This document shows positions 15,395-23,282 of a DNA stretch of 64,000 nt, piece after piece. This DNA is from Sphingopyxis sp. DBS4 (GTDB taxonomy: Bacteria; Pseudomonadota; Alphaproteobacteria; Sphingomonadales; Sphingomonadaceae), in assembly GCF_024628865.1 (NCBI RefSeq), contig NZ_CP102384.1:507001-571000 (forward strand). Direction: 5' to 3'. The notes beneath the pieces are model-generated. The model was not told the DNA's origin, did no database searches, and saw nothing but the letters and a program-made list of their open reading frames with translations. The position numbers were made by a program, and so were the translations under genes. Each line of letters begins with the position of its first letter. The first letter of the stretch is position 1.

Positions 15395-16012
15395 TCAATT
15401 GGGGGTGGCGCTCGGGCGCGCCTTCATGCGGTCGTACCAGGCCGTAACGTTGGTGGCCGCGGGATCGATGGGCTGGCCGACGCCCGCGCCGAAATCGAGA
15501 AAGGCGAAGAGCATCAGGTCGGCGAGCGTCACCCTGTCGCCGGCGATGAAGTCGCGTCGTGCGATCAACGGGTCGAGCCAGCGGATGCCGTCCTGCGCGA
15601 CCGCCTTCAGTCCCGCCGCCGCCTCGGGCAGGCAGCGCATGCGCGATTCGAACAGCGGCAGGCCCTCGGCGAAGCGAAAGCCGTTGGTGAGCGGCTCACA
15701 GATCTTGAGGTCGACGCGGCGCGTCCACATGCGCGTGTTTGCGCGCTCCCCGGCGGTGGTGCCGATCAGCGGGGGGGCGGGGAAGCGCTCCTCCAGATAT
15801 TCGCAGATCGCGGTGATCTCGGCCAGCACCGACCCGTCGTCGAGTTCGAGCGCCGGGGTCTGACCCGCGGGGTTGACGTCGCTGCTGTAGGGCGGGCGCC
15901 GGTTCTCGCCGCCGCGCAGGTCAACGGTGACCTCGGGAAGTTCGATACCCTTTTCGGCCATGAACAGCGTCACGACACGCGGGTTGGGGCCAACGCTGTT
16001 ATAGAATTTCAT
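15395..16012 (-). CDS. Glutathione S-transferase family protein
   Basis: A 205-residue two-domain GST. The N-terminal thioredoxin-like domain has the cis-proline region AGQTPALELDDGSVLAEITAI (only a landmark), in which Glu-Ile-Thr sits at the usual glutathione gamma-glutamyl contact. The C-terminal helical domain has FIAGDRVTLADLML, the N-capping motif. It likely conjugates glutathione to, or isomerises, a pathway electrophile. A GST beside a VOC protein is compatible with a glutathione-dependent isomerase step. The start follows GGGAGAGG. A large palindrome at 16045-16077 lies just upstream. Confidence 0.88.
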   Translation of the reverse strand: MKFYNSVGPNPRVVTLFMAEKGIELPEVTVDLRGGENRRPPYSSDVNPAGQTPALELDDGSVLAEITAICEYLEERFPAPPLIGTTAGERANTRMWTRRVDLKICEPLTNGFRFAEGLPLFESRMRCLPEAAAGLKAVAQDGIRWLDPLIARRDFIAGDRVTLADLMLFAFLDFGAGVGQPIDPAATNVTAWYDRMKARPSATPN

Positions 16013-16044
16013 CCTATCCTCTCCCGAGTCTCATAGCATCTTCC

Positions 16045-16077
16045 GAGTGAATCGTCAACTTAGTTGACGGTTCACTC
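16045..16077. promoter_or_regulatory. 33-bp imperfect palindrome inside the VOC-GST-MFS operon
   Basis: Outer arms GAGTGAA/TTCACTC and inner arms GTCAAC/GTTGAC around a TTA centre; nearly symmetric over 33 bases. It overlaps the stop of the carboxymuconolactone decarboxylase gene (16072-16074) and ends 33 bases before the GST start. It differs from the seven-site palindrome, so it may be the operator of an internal promoter under another regulator, or an RNA hairpin that limits read-through. Confidence 0.55.
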
Positions 16078-16722
16078 TTCGGCTTTCGGGCGCGCCGCGC
16101 TGAGGAAGTCGGCGGCGCTGAAGCCCTCGGGGGCCGCGACCTCGACGATCGGATCCTCGCGCGCGTCATATTCCATGCGCAGAGCGCGCGTGATCACCGC
16201 GTGCATGTCGTAAAGGCAGGTGATGTAGGTGAATTCGAAAATCTGCTCGTCGTCCCAGAAGCTCTTGAGCTTTTCGAATATCGCGAGCGGGACGCGGCCG
16301 CCGGCCTGGCTCAGACAGTCGGCATAGGCGAGGACGGCGCGTTCCTGTTCGTCGTAGCAATCGGCGACCTGCCAATAGGCGATGCCGGCGATCTTCTCCT
16401 CGCTGACGCCGAGACCGCGCAGCGACTTGCAGTGCTGCGAAAAGACGAATTGGCTGCTCTTGACCCATCCGGCGCGGGTCTGGCCGAGCTCGCGCAGCAC
16501 CGGATCGATCTTGCGTGCCGGGTGGCGATACACCGCGAAGCCGTCGACGGCATGTTTGAAGATATCGGGCGCGAGCGCGAAAACGGTCCACCAGTCGCCG
16601 GGCGTGCCGGTCGCGGTGCCCGGCTCGGCGACCGGGTCGCGGTCGCCGAACAGGCGATCATAATAGGCGGTGACGACCGCGTCGGTGACTTCCGAACGGG
16701 GAACCTGGCGCAGGACGGGCAT
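16072..16722 (-). CDS. Carboxymuconolactone decarboxylase family protein
   Basis: A 216-residue all-helical protein of the CMD/AhpD superfamily. The core helix region KSSQFVFSQHCKSLRGLGVSEEKI matches the family signature around the active-site helix, but the CxxC pair of AhpD peroxidases is absent; only one Cys precedes KSL. This favours a decarboxylase, lyase or structural-type homologue rather than a disulfide reductase. It is the third gene of the minus-strand operon, preceded by the SnoaL-like gene with a 10-base gap, and starts at an ATG after GAGGAGT. In the context of acyl-CoA ligases and GSTs it fits an aromatic or lactone degradation scheme, but the reaction is unknown. Confidence 0.82.
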   Translation of the reverse strand: MPVLRQVPRSEVTDAVVTAYYDRLFGDRDPVAEPGTATGTPGDWWTVFALAPDIFKHAVDGFAVYRHPARKIDPVLRELGQTRAGWVKSSQFVFSQHCKSLRGLGVSEEKIAGIAYWQVADCYDEQERAVLAYADCLSQAGGRVPLAIFEKLKSFWDDEQIFEFTYITCLYDMHAVITRALRMEYDAREDPIVEVAAPEGFSAADFLSAARPKAEE

Positions 16723-16732
16723 GGATTACTCC

Positions 16733-17131
16733 TCAGCTATTGGCGAATTTGCGGAACTCGGCGACATGGGCGCTGTCGAAATATTCGTCGAGCCGGGTGA
16801 TCCTGCCGTTCTCCACCTTGCAGATGATCGCGCAGGGCAGGCGGACTTCGCCGTCGTCATGGACGCGGCGGCCCTTCAGCACATGCTGCTGGACGAAGCC
16901 GCCGGGAAAGACGGTCAGGCGGCGCTCGGCATATTCGCGGTCCTTGATGCGCGCGACCATGCCGGTCAGCGTCTCGGCGGTCTGCGCCGGGGTGACGATC
17001 GCTTCATCGGTATTGTGCCAGATCTCGGCCTCGGGCGTGAAGCTGTTTTGCATCGTCGCGATGTCGCCGGCCTCGATCGCGTCGAAGAAGCGCTGCGCCA
17101 TCGCGCGGATATCGTCCTGCTCTGCCATCAT
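16733..17131 (-). CDS. SnoaL-like / NTF2-fold protein
   Basis: A 132-residue protein of the nuclear transport factor 2-like fold. The pattern AQRFFDAIEAGDIATMQNSFTPEAEIWHNTDE and the C-terminal ITRLDEYFDSAHVAEF are typical of SnoaL-like polyketide cyclases and ketosteroid-isomerase relatives. Members catalyse isomerisations, hydrations or dehydrations, and many are uncharacterised. The start may be the first or second ATG (17131 or 17128), both after AAGGAG. It lies 13 bases after the MFS stop within the operon. Confidence 0.82.
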   Translation of the reverse strand: MMAEQDDIRAMAQRFFDAIEAGDIATMQNSFTPEAEIWHNTDEAIVTPAQTAETLTGMVARIKDREYAERRLTVFPGGFVQQHVLKGRRVHDDGEVRLPCAIICKVENGRITRLDEYFDSAHVAEFRKFANS

Positions 17132-17144
17132 CGTCTCCTTGCGG

Positions 17145-18434
17145 TCATGCGGCGAAATCGCGGTCGAGGTGGCGCATCATCGCGATCTGGACGGCGCAGG
17201 CCGCCACCGCGAAGGGAATGAGCGCCATCAATCCCCAGCGCAGGCTTTCGATGCCGTGATCGGGTTTCAGCATGTCGCTGACGAAGCCCACGAACAGCGG
17301 GCCGAAACCCAGGCCGACGATGTTGAACATCAGCATCAGGATCGCGGTCGCGGTAGCGCGCGCGCGCGGCGGGGTCAGATTCTGTACCAACGCCAGCGAC
17401 GGCGCGATATAGAAAGTGCAGGCGGTCAGCGGCACGATCATCAGCGCCAGCGCCGCCGGCCAGCCATCGATCGTCAGCGCGGCGATCAGCGACGGGATCA
17501 GGATCGCGGTGGCGATCGCGGGGACACGGCCATAGGCGCGCGGCGAACGCTGCGACAGGCGCGCCACCAGCCACCCGCCGCCGAGCGTCCCGGCGGCGAA
17601 GGTGATGCCGGCGACCGGCGCGAACCACGTCCCCATCGCCGCGAGCGGCATCGCCTGGACGCGCATCAGATAGGCCGGAATCCAGTTGAGCATCCCATAG
17701 CTCACGAAGGCGGCAAAGGCCGTCGCGGGCAGAACCAGCATCAGCGACCGCCGCTCGCGGAACAGCCCCAGCGCCCGGGCGAACGGCACGGGATCGTCGT
17801 TTGCGCTTTGGTCCATCTGCCCGCGCGCCGGCTCGTGCACCAGCCAGATCAGCAGCGGCCCGACGAGGATGCCGACTGCGCCGATCACCAGAAAGGCATT
17901 GCGCCAACCGATGGCCGCCGCGGCCCAGGCACCGAAGGCCGCGCCCACGAACACGCCGAAGGGGCCGTTGCAGGTGAAGAGCGCCATCGCGACGGGGCGC
18001 CGGTCGGGCGGATAATAGTCGGCCAGAACCGACACCGACGGCGCGGTGCCGCCCGCCTCGCCGGCTCCGACGCCGAAGCGCATCAGCGCCAGTTGCCAGA
18101 AATTGGATACCAGCCCGCACGCCGCGGTGAAGCCGCTCCACAGGATGCAGGCGATGCCGATCAGCCTGACCCGATTCCAGCGGTCGGCGAGGATGGCGAC
18201 CGGGACGCCCATTCCCGCGTAGAACAGGGCAAAGGCCAGGCCGGTCAGCAGCCCGAACTGGGTATCGCTCAACGCGATATCGGCGCGGATCGGTTCGATC
18301 AGCATCGCAAGCAGCTGGCGGTCGACAAAGTTGATCGTTCCGACCACGAACAGCATCGCCAGCGCGACATTGCGGTGCAGTGCGAGCCCGCTACCGGGCG
18401 CGGCGGTATCCCGGAGGGCGGTGGCCTCGGTCAT
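17145..18434 (-). CDS. MFS transporter (spinster-like organic anion carrier)
   Basis: A 429-residue inner-membrane protein with about twelve hydrophobic segments. The first loop after TM2 reads ADRWNRVRLIGIACILWSG, the conserved MFS loop-2 motif, and the N-terminal region INFVDRQLLAMLIEPIRADIALSDTQFGLLTG is characteristic of spinster-type MFS carriers common in sphingomonads. It is the first gene of the minus-strand operon that ends at 14779, and palindrome site 5 lies about 46 bases upstream, so it probably brings the regulon's substrate into the cytoplasm after TonB-dependent passage. Confidence 0.9.
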   Translation of the reverse strand: MTEATALRDTAAPGSGLALHRNVALAMLFVVGTINFVDRQLLAMLIEPIRADIALSDTQFGLLTGLAFALFYAGMGVPVAILADRWNRVRLIGIACILWSGFTAACGLVSNFWQLALMRFGVGAGEAGGTAPSVSVLADYYPPDRRPVAMALFTCNGPFGVFVGAAFGAWAAAAIGWRNAFLVIGAVGILVGPLLIWLVHEPARGQMDQSANDDPVPFARALGLFRERRSLMLVLPATAFAAFVSYGMLNWIPAYLMRVQAMPLAAMGTWFAPVAGITFAAGTLGGGWLVARLSQRSPRAYGRVPAIATAILIPSLIAALTIDGWPAALALMIVPLTACTFYIAPSLALVQNLTPPRARATATAILMLMFNIVGLGFGPLFVGFVSDMLKPDHGIESLRWGLMALIPFAVAACAVQIAMMRHLDRDFAA

Positions 18435-18472
18435 ATCTCTCCCCGAATGCGCGAGTCTTATCGGTCGAAAAT

Positions 18473-18488
18473 ACTTAGATATTTAAGT
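18473..18488. promoter_or_regulatory. Operator-like palindrome, site 5 of 7 (MFS-SnoaL-CMD-GST-VOC operon)
   Basis: ACTTAGATATTTAAGT. The outer arms ACTTA/TAAGT match the consensus; the centre differs, making this the most divergent of the seven. Its position, about 46 bases before the MFS ATG, matches that of the other sites. Confidence 0.65.
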
Positions 18489-18531
18489 TTATCTGTCAAC
18501 CAGCTTTACGGTCGGCGAGGGCCCATGAAAA

Positions 18532-18559
18532 CGCCCCCGCTCCTTGCGGAGCGAGGGCG
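18532..18559 (-). terminator. Intrinsic terminator after the TonB receptor gene
   Basis: Near-perfect hairpin with 12-base arms CGCCCCCGCTCC / GGAGCGAGGGCG and a TTGC loop. On the minus strand it is followed by TTTTC. It lies 21 bases beyond the stop of the receptor gene at 18580. Confidence 0.75.
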
Positions 18560-18579
18560 CGGGACTGCCTTGCGGGCGA

Positions 18580-20934
18580 TCAGAAGGAGGCGCCGAGGGT
18601 CAGCCCGAAGGTGCGCGGCGCGCCATAGAAGCGCTGGGTGAAATAGTTCGACGTGGGGGTCAGCGCCGACACATAAGTCTTGTTCGTCAGATTCTTGCCC
18701 CACAGCATCGCGCGGAACCGCCCGTCCTGGCTTTCCCAGCCGAGCGAGCCGTCGACGAGGATGAAATCCCCGGTCTTGCCGAAGGGGTCGTTGACCACGG
18801 TCGATTCGAAATGGCTGCGGTACAGCATCGCCGCCCGGAAGGTCAGATTGCCCGCGCTGCCCAGCGGAACCGTATAGTCGGCGGTCGCCTGCGTCTGCCA
18901 TTTCGGCGCACGCACCAGCTTGAGGCTCGTATAATCCTCGTCCACCAGATATTTGCCGCCCGGCAGCGCCGTCACGTCGCCACAGGTCGAGGTCGGCGTT
19001 GTCGAATAGCTTGCGGGGCCGTCGAGGTCGGCGCAGAAATCGGTGTATTTGGCGTCGAGATAACCGACATTGGCCGACAGGCGGAAATTCTGCGTCGGAC
19101 GCAGCGTTGCCTCCAGTTCGATCCCCTTGCTCGTCGCCGCGCCGATATTCTGCTGCGCGGTTTCCTGGCCAGAGGCGACGTTGGGATTGGAGAAGAAGAC
19201 GCCGAATTCGAGCTGCTTGAACCTGGTGATGAAGCCGGTGAGGTTGAGGCGAAGCAGCCGGTCGAAGAAATCGCCCTTCAGCCCGGCCTCGAACAGTTCG
19301 GACGTGTTGTCCTGCGTCGGACCGGCGGTCGTCGGCGTCGCCGACCGGGCGCCGAAGCCGCCGCCCTTGTAACCCTGGCTATAGCCCGCATAGACCATCA
19401 CATCGTCGGTCAGGCGATAGTCGATCCCGGCCTTGAAGGTCGCGCGGTTACGCTTGTAGCCGAGCTTGAAAGCCGCGCCGGTCGCCAGATTGGCATTGGC
19501 GATCTCTTCCATCTCGGCGAGTGACTTCACCACCGAGCGCGAGGTGAAATAGGCCGGCGACAGCAGGGTGCCGACGGGGTCGCGGAAATAATCCTTCGAT
19601 TCCCAGCTCTGCCGGACGCCCAGCGTGATGTTCAGCCGGTCGGTGATGCCATAGATCGCCTGCGCGAACAGCGCCTTGGAGCTGTTGTCCTGCGACACGA
19701 AATCCTGGCTGCCGAACTTCAGGGCCGGGTTGAGCAGCACCGGCAGCGTCGGGAATGCCTGCGCCAGTTCGAAGCTCTGCTTCAGATAATAGCCGCCGAA
19801 GACGAGGTTGAGCCGGGCGAGCGCGTCGGTGCGATCCGAAAAATCGGACTGCAGGCGCAGCTCCTGGCTGAACTGGCGATGCGACTGGGTGCGGAAGGTC
19901 GGGAAGAAGAAGATTTCCGACTGGTCGTAGTCGCTGTCGTTGAAATCGTCGGTCTCGATATAGCCGGTGATCGACTTGACCTGCCACGAGCCGAGGTCGA
20001 GCCCGACATTGCCGATGAAACCGAGCTGGTCGGTGTCGTGGTTGGCGGGGAAGTCGCGGCCGATGGTGAAGGCGCCGTCGTCGGGTTCCTCGAACCCGAA
20101 TATCGTATAGAGCAGCTGGCTCCTGTTGGGCGCCGCATCGCCGCCCGGCGCGCTCGACCGGTCGCGGACGAGGAAGGCCTTGAGATTGATGTCGAGATTG
20201 TCGGTGGGCGTAAAGACGATCGTGCCGCGCAGCGTCAGCCGGTCTTGCCCGCCGATCTTCTTGCCGTTCACGCGATTGGTGAAATAGCCGTCATAGGTTT
20301 CCTTGTTGAGGACGAGCCGTGCCGCGAGCTTGTCCTGGATCAGCGGCATGTCGACCGCGGCCCGCGCGTCCATCCGTCCATAGTTGCCGACGGTGACCTC
20401 TGCCTGCACGCCCCAGTCGCGGCCGGGATTCTTGGTATAAGCCGCGATGCCGCCCGCAAGCGAATTCTTGCCGAACGACGTGCCCTGCGGCCCGCGCAGC
20501 ACTTCGATCCGGTCGAGGTCGAAGGTGTCGAGCATCGTTGCCACCGGACGGGTGATGTAGACACCGTCGATCGAGACGCCGACAGGGCTTTCCTCGGTCG
20601 ATTCGATGCCCTGCGCGCCAAGACCACGGATGAAGATCGCCGCCGAATTGGAAAAGGTCGCGACCGGCTGGATGCTGATGTTCGGGGTCGAGGGGGCCAG
20701 GTCGGTGATGTCGCGCGCGGCGGCGGCGGTCAGGCTCCGCTCGTCGAACGCCGAAATCGCCTGCGGGACGTTCTGGATCGTTTCGTTGCGGAAGCGCGCG
20801 GTGACGACGATATCGTCCGAACCCCCGCTTTCCGAAGCGCCCTCGTCCTGCGCCATCGCCGGGGCGGCGCCAAGAAGCGTAGCGATCGTCGCGACGCCAG
20901 ACAGCAGAATCCGATTATGAGCTTTCATGGTCAC
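18580..20934 (-). CDS. TonB-dependent outer-membrane receptor 1
   Basis: A 784-residue outer-membrane transporter. There is a signal peptide (cleavage near AMAQ|DEG), then a TonB-box-like segment DDIVVTARFRNETIQNVP, the plug domain with VLRGPQGTSFGKNSLAGGIAAYTK, and a beta-barrel ending in the terminal-strand pattern RTFGLTLGASF with C-terminal Phe. The start follows GGGAGGG. It is divergent from a DUF3237-GST pair with palindrome site 6 between them. The co-regulated genes are organic-acid catabolic, not iron-related, so it probably imports the regulon's organic substrate; this is inference. Confidence 0.92.
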   Translation of the reverse strand: MTMKAHNRILLSGVATIATLLGAAPAMAQDEGASESGGSDDIVVTARFRNETIQNVPQAISAFDERSLTAAAARDITDLAPSTPNISIQPVATFSNSAAIFIRGLGAQGIESTEESPVGVSIDGVYITRPVATMLDTFDLDRIEVLRGPQGTSFGKNSLAGGIAAYTKNPGRDWGVQAEVTVGNYGRMDARAAVDMPLIQDKLAARLVLNKETYDGYFTNRVNGKKIGGQDRLTLRGTIVFTPTDNLDINLKAFLVRDRSSAPGGDAAPNRSQLLYTIFGFEEPDDGAFTIGRDFPANHDTDQLGFIGNVGLDLGSWQVKSITGYIETDDFNDSDYDQSEIFFFPTFRTQSHRQFSQELRLQSDFSDRTDALARLNLVFGGYYLKQSFELAQAFPTLPVLLNPALKFGSQDFVSQDNSSKALFAQAIYGITDRLNITLGVRQSWESKDYFRDPVGTLLSPAYFTSRSVVKSLAEMEEIANANLATGAAFKLGYKRNRATFKAGIDYRLTDDVMVYAGYSQGYKGGGFGARSATPTTAGPTQDNTSELFEAGLKGDFFDRLLRLNLTGFITRFKQLEFGVFFSNPNVASGQETAQQNIGAATSKGIELEATLRPTQNFRLSANVGYLDAKYTDFCADLDGPASYSTTPTSTCGDVTALPGGKYLVDEDYTSLKLVRAPKWQTQATADYTVPLGSAGNLTFRAAMLYRSHFESTVVNDPFGKTGDFILVDGSLGWESQDGRFRAMLWGKNLTNKTYVSALTPTSNYFTQRFYGAPRTFGLTLGASF

Positions 20935-20996
20935 CCTCCCATTGAGTGTATGCCGCGGTATCGAAAAAGAGGTCCCGATCCGTCAATCTGATTGAC

Positions 20997-21012
20997 CCTT
21001 AGTATACTAATT
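20997..21012. promoter_or_regulatory. Operator-like palindrome, site 6 of 7 (TonB receptor / DUF3237-GST)
   Basis: CCTTAGTATACTAATT, with the perfect 12-base core TTAGTATACTAA at 20999-21010. It is about 70 bases from the receptor ATG and 50 from the DUF3237 ATG, in a divergent promoter region. Confidence 0.78.
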
Positions 21013-21053
21013 GTTTTATGCTTGTCCATAGGCTGGAAGAAGGATTCGCATGC

Positions 21054-21560
21054 ATGACCGAAGAAAATCAGCACCTCGTTTCGCCGGCTCTGGCGAGTCG
21101 TCCCCTGTGCACCGTCGAGTTCGAAGTCGGCGGCGGACTGATCGCGATCGGCGCTTCGCCCTTCGGTGATCAGCGGCTCGGTTACATCACCGGCGGGCGA
21201 TTTTTCGGGCCGCGAATCAACGGCATCGTTTTGCCCGGCGGCGGCAACTGGTCGCGCGGCGGACGCCTGGGTGAGGCCGCCTCGGCCGGCACCTTCGACG
21301 CCCGCGCAGTGTGGCAGACCGACGACGGCGCCCTCATCTATCTGAGCTATACCGGTCGCAGCATCATTCCCGACGATGTTCGCGCGACCTTTGCCGATCC
21401 CGCGGTGCCCGACGCCGACTCGTCGCGCTACTATCTGCGAATCGCCCCTGTGTTCGAAACCGCGAGCGAACAATATGGCTGGCTGAACGGCGTGCTCGCG
21501 GTCGGTGTCGGCGAGCGCACCGATTTCGGGGTCCGCCATGTGATCCACGAGATTCTCTGA
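21054..21560 (+). CDS. DUF3237-family protein
   Basis: A 168-residue cytoplasmic protein. The segments FEVGGGLIAIGASPFGDQRLGYITGGRFFGPRINGIVLPGGGNW and ALIYLSYTGR (landmarks only) match DUF3237, a small beta-barrel-like family often found in aromatic and terpenoid catabolic clusters, without an established reaction. I chose the ATG at 21054, after GAAGAAGGA; an upstream ATG at 21018 would put the ribosome site inside palindrome site 6. It is followed after two bases by a GST gene. Confidence 0.8.
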   Translation: MTEENQHLVSPALASRPLCTVEFEVGGGLIAIGASPFGDQRLGYITGGRFFGPRINGIVLPGGGNWSRGGRLGEAASAGTFDARAVWQTDDGALIYLSYTGRSIIPDDVRATFADPAVPDADSSRYYLRIAPVFETASEQYGWLNGVLAVGVGERTDFGVRHVIHEIL

Positions 21561-21562
21561 CG

Positions 21563-22288
21563 ATGATCGACCTTCACTATTCGGCGACCCCGAACGGGCA
21601 GAAGATCGCGATCATGCTCGAGGAGATCGGTGCGCCCTATCGCGTCCTTCCCTATGACATCTTCAACGGCGATCAGTTGACCGAGGCGTTCGGGCGCATC
21701 AATCCGAACCATAAGCTGCCCGCGATCGTCGACCATGACCCGGCAAGCGACGGCGAGCCGGTGACCGTCTTCGAATCGGGGGCGATCCTCCAATATCTGG
21801 CAGAGAAGGACGGGCGCTTCCTTGCCGCATCGGGCGCCGCGCGCGCGGCGACCTTGTCCTGGCTGACCTGGCAGGTCGCGGGGCTCGGGCCGATGGGCGG
21901 GCAGGCGAGCCATTTCCTGCGCTACGCCCCGGCGGGACAGGATTATGCCGTCGAACGCTATACGAAGGAGGTGACGCGGCTGCTCACCGTCCTCGAACGG
22001 CGGCTGGAGAAGAGCGCCTATGTCGCGGGCGACGACTATACGATCGCCGACATGGCGATCTGGCCCGGCCGCGCCTCGGCCTTCATCATGGGCATGGGGC
22101 TCGACGACTGGCCCGCGACGCGCGACTGGTTCGAACGCATCCGCGAGCGGCCCGCGGTCGCGCGCGCGACGGGGCGCGAAGACCTCAAGGCGCCAGCCAA
22201 ATATATCGGGCGGCACCAGACGCTCGACGCGCGGGAATGGTCGAACATGTTCGGCGATGCGAACCATGCCGCGGTGAAGGGGGATTGA
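21563..22288 (+). CDS. Glutathione S-transferase (YghU/YfcG-like, nu class)
   Basis: A 241-residue GST. The N-terminal domain has HYSATPNGQKIAIMLEEIG with the Thr/Asn-containing glutathione loop of nu-class GSTs, and NHKLPAIVDHDP with the cis-proline. The C-terminal domain has YVAGDDYTIADMAIWP. Nu-class enzymes often bind two glutathiones and act as disulfide-bond reductases; relatives in sphingomonads cleave beta-aryl ethers. It is the second gene after DUF3237 under palindrome site 6 and converges on a second GST of the same kind. Confidence 0.88.
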   Translation: MIDLHYSATPNGQKIAIMLEEIGAPYRVLPYDIFNGDQLTEAFGRINPNHKLPAIVDHDPASDGEPVTVFESGAILQYLAEKDGRFLAASGAARAATLSWLTWQVAGLGPMGGQASHFLRYAPAGQDYAVERYTKEVTRLLTVLERRLEKSAYVAGDDYTIADMAIWPGRASAFIMGMGLDDWPATRDWFERIRERPAVARATGREDLKAPAKYIGRHQTLDAREWSNMFGDANHAAVKGD

Positions 22289-22329
22289 GGGGTAGGGGCG
22301 GTTGCGACCGAAGGCGGCCTGAGTAACAT

Positions 22330-22405
22330 CGTCATCCCGGACTTGATCCGGGATCCATTCTCTCGGCGCCGGACGAATGGATCCCGGATCAAGTCCGGGA
22401 TGACG
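22330..22405. repeat. Palindromic repeat unit A2
   Basis: Near-perfect inverted repeat with arms beginning CGTCATCCCGGACTTGATCC and ending in the reverse complement. It is a design variant of unit A1, sharing the GTCATCCC terminus but with different inner arms. It lies between convergent genes and probably helps end transcription. Confidence 0.75.
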
Positions 22406-22440
22406 AGAGTCTGAAAGTCGCGCGCAGCATCTCTTATCCT

Positions 22441-22519
22441 CGTCATTCCCGCGCAAGCGGGAACCCCGAGCGTGCGTCGGCTGACCCCACTCTGGGTTCC
22501 CGCTTTCGCGGGAATGACG
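22441..22519. repeat. Palindromic repeat unit A3
   Basis: Inverted repeat with arms beginning CGTCATTCCCGCGCAAGCGG. Its loop contains GAGCGTGCGTCGGCTGACCC, identical over 20 bases to the loop of unit A1 at 10265-10349, 12 kb away. This shows that A1 and A3 are copies of one repeat family. Confidence 0.78.
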
Positions 22520-22573
22520 AAAATTAGGAAGGGGCCGCTCCCCACCCCAACGCTGCCATTCGCCAGCCGCCCT

Positions 22574-23278
22574 CTACCGCTTCACATGCTGCCGGTCGCC
22601 CCACAGGATCGCGCGATGTTCGTCGGTGAAGCCGGTGAGGCCGCCCTCGATCGTCTCGGCGCGCGCGACGCCGACCTGCATCCCTTCAGCGACCGCCGGG
22701 CGCGCGAGCATTGCGGCGCCCCAGCGCTCGACGTTCGGAAAGCGGCCTGCCTTGTCGATGAACTGGCGGCGGAGATAGGGCAGGGTCGCCATGTCGGCGA
22801 TCGTATAATCGTCGCCCGCCAACCACTCGGCCTCGCCCAGCCTTTTGTCGAGCACCATCATCAGCCGGTCGACCTCGCGGCTGTAGCGTTCGATCGCATA
22901 GGGGTGCCGGTCCTTGGCATAATGGGTGAAATGCGCCTCCTGCCCGAACATCGGGCCGACGCCCGAGACCTGGAACATCAGCCATTGCCAGCAGATCGCG
23001 CGCTTCACCGGATCTTCGGGAAGGAAGCGGCCGGTCTTTTGCGCAAGATAGAGGAGGATCGCTCCCGTCTCCCACAGTATGAAGCCGGGCCCCTCCGGCC
23101 CGTCGTCATCGACGATCACCGGGGTCTTGTTGTTCGGATTGAGCGCGAGAAATTCGGGCGTGAGCTGTTCGCCCGCCAGGATGTCGATGGGCTCGAGCCG
23201 CCACGCGAGGTCCATTTCGAGCAGCGCGATCGCGATCTTGCGCGCGTTCGGGGTCGGGCCGCCGTAAAGGGTGATCAT
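22574..23278 (-). CDS. Glutathione S-transferase (nu-class-like), second copy
   Basis: A 234-residue GST similar in design to the one at 21563. YGGPTPNARKIAIALLEMDLAW carries the glutathione loop, NNKTPVIVDDD the cis-proline, and WLAGDDYTIADMATLPYL the C-domain capping motif; the GPMFGQEAHF segment parallels GPMGGQASHF of the other copy. The pair may be paralogues acting on successive or stereoisomeric intermediates. It starts 4 bases after the CaiB stop, so it is co-transcribed with it from palindrome site 7. Confidence 0.88.
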   Translation of the reverse strand: MITLYGGPTPNARKIAIALLEMDLAWRLEPIDILAGEQLTPEFLALNPNNKTPVIVDDDGPEGPGFILWETGAILLYLAQKTGRFLPEDPVKRAICWQWLMFQVSGVGPMFGQEAHFTHYAKDRHPYAIERYSREVDRLMMVLDKRLGEAEWLAGDDYTIADMATLPYLRRQFIDKAGRFPNVERWGAAMLARPAVAEGMQVGVARAETIEGGLTGFTDEHRAILWGDRQHVKR

Positions 23279-23282
23279 CGCG

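Larger units (their letters stand above)
22289..22573. other. Gap between convergent GST genes, filled by two palindromic units
   Basis: These 285 bases hold no convincing gene. They contain two separate long inverted repeats (22330-22405 and 22441-22519) in tandem, the densest repeat cluster in the window, plus a short GC-rich remainder beside the minus-strand GST stop. Confidence 0.7.
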
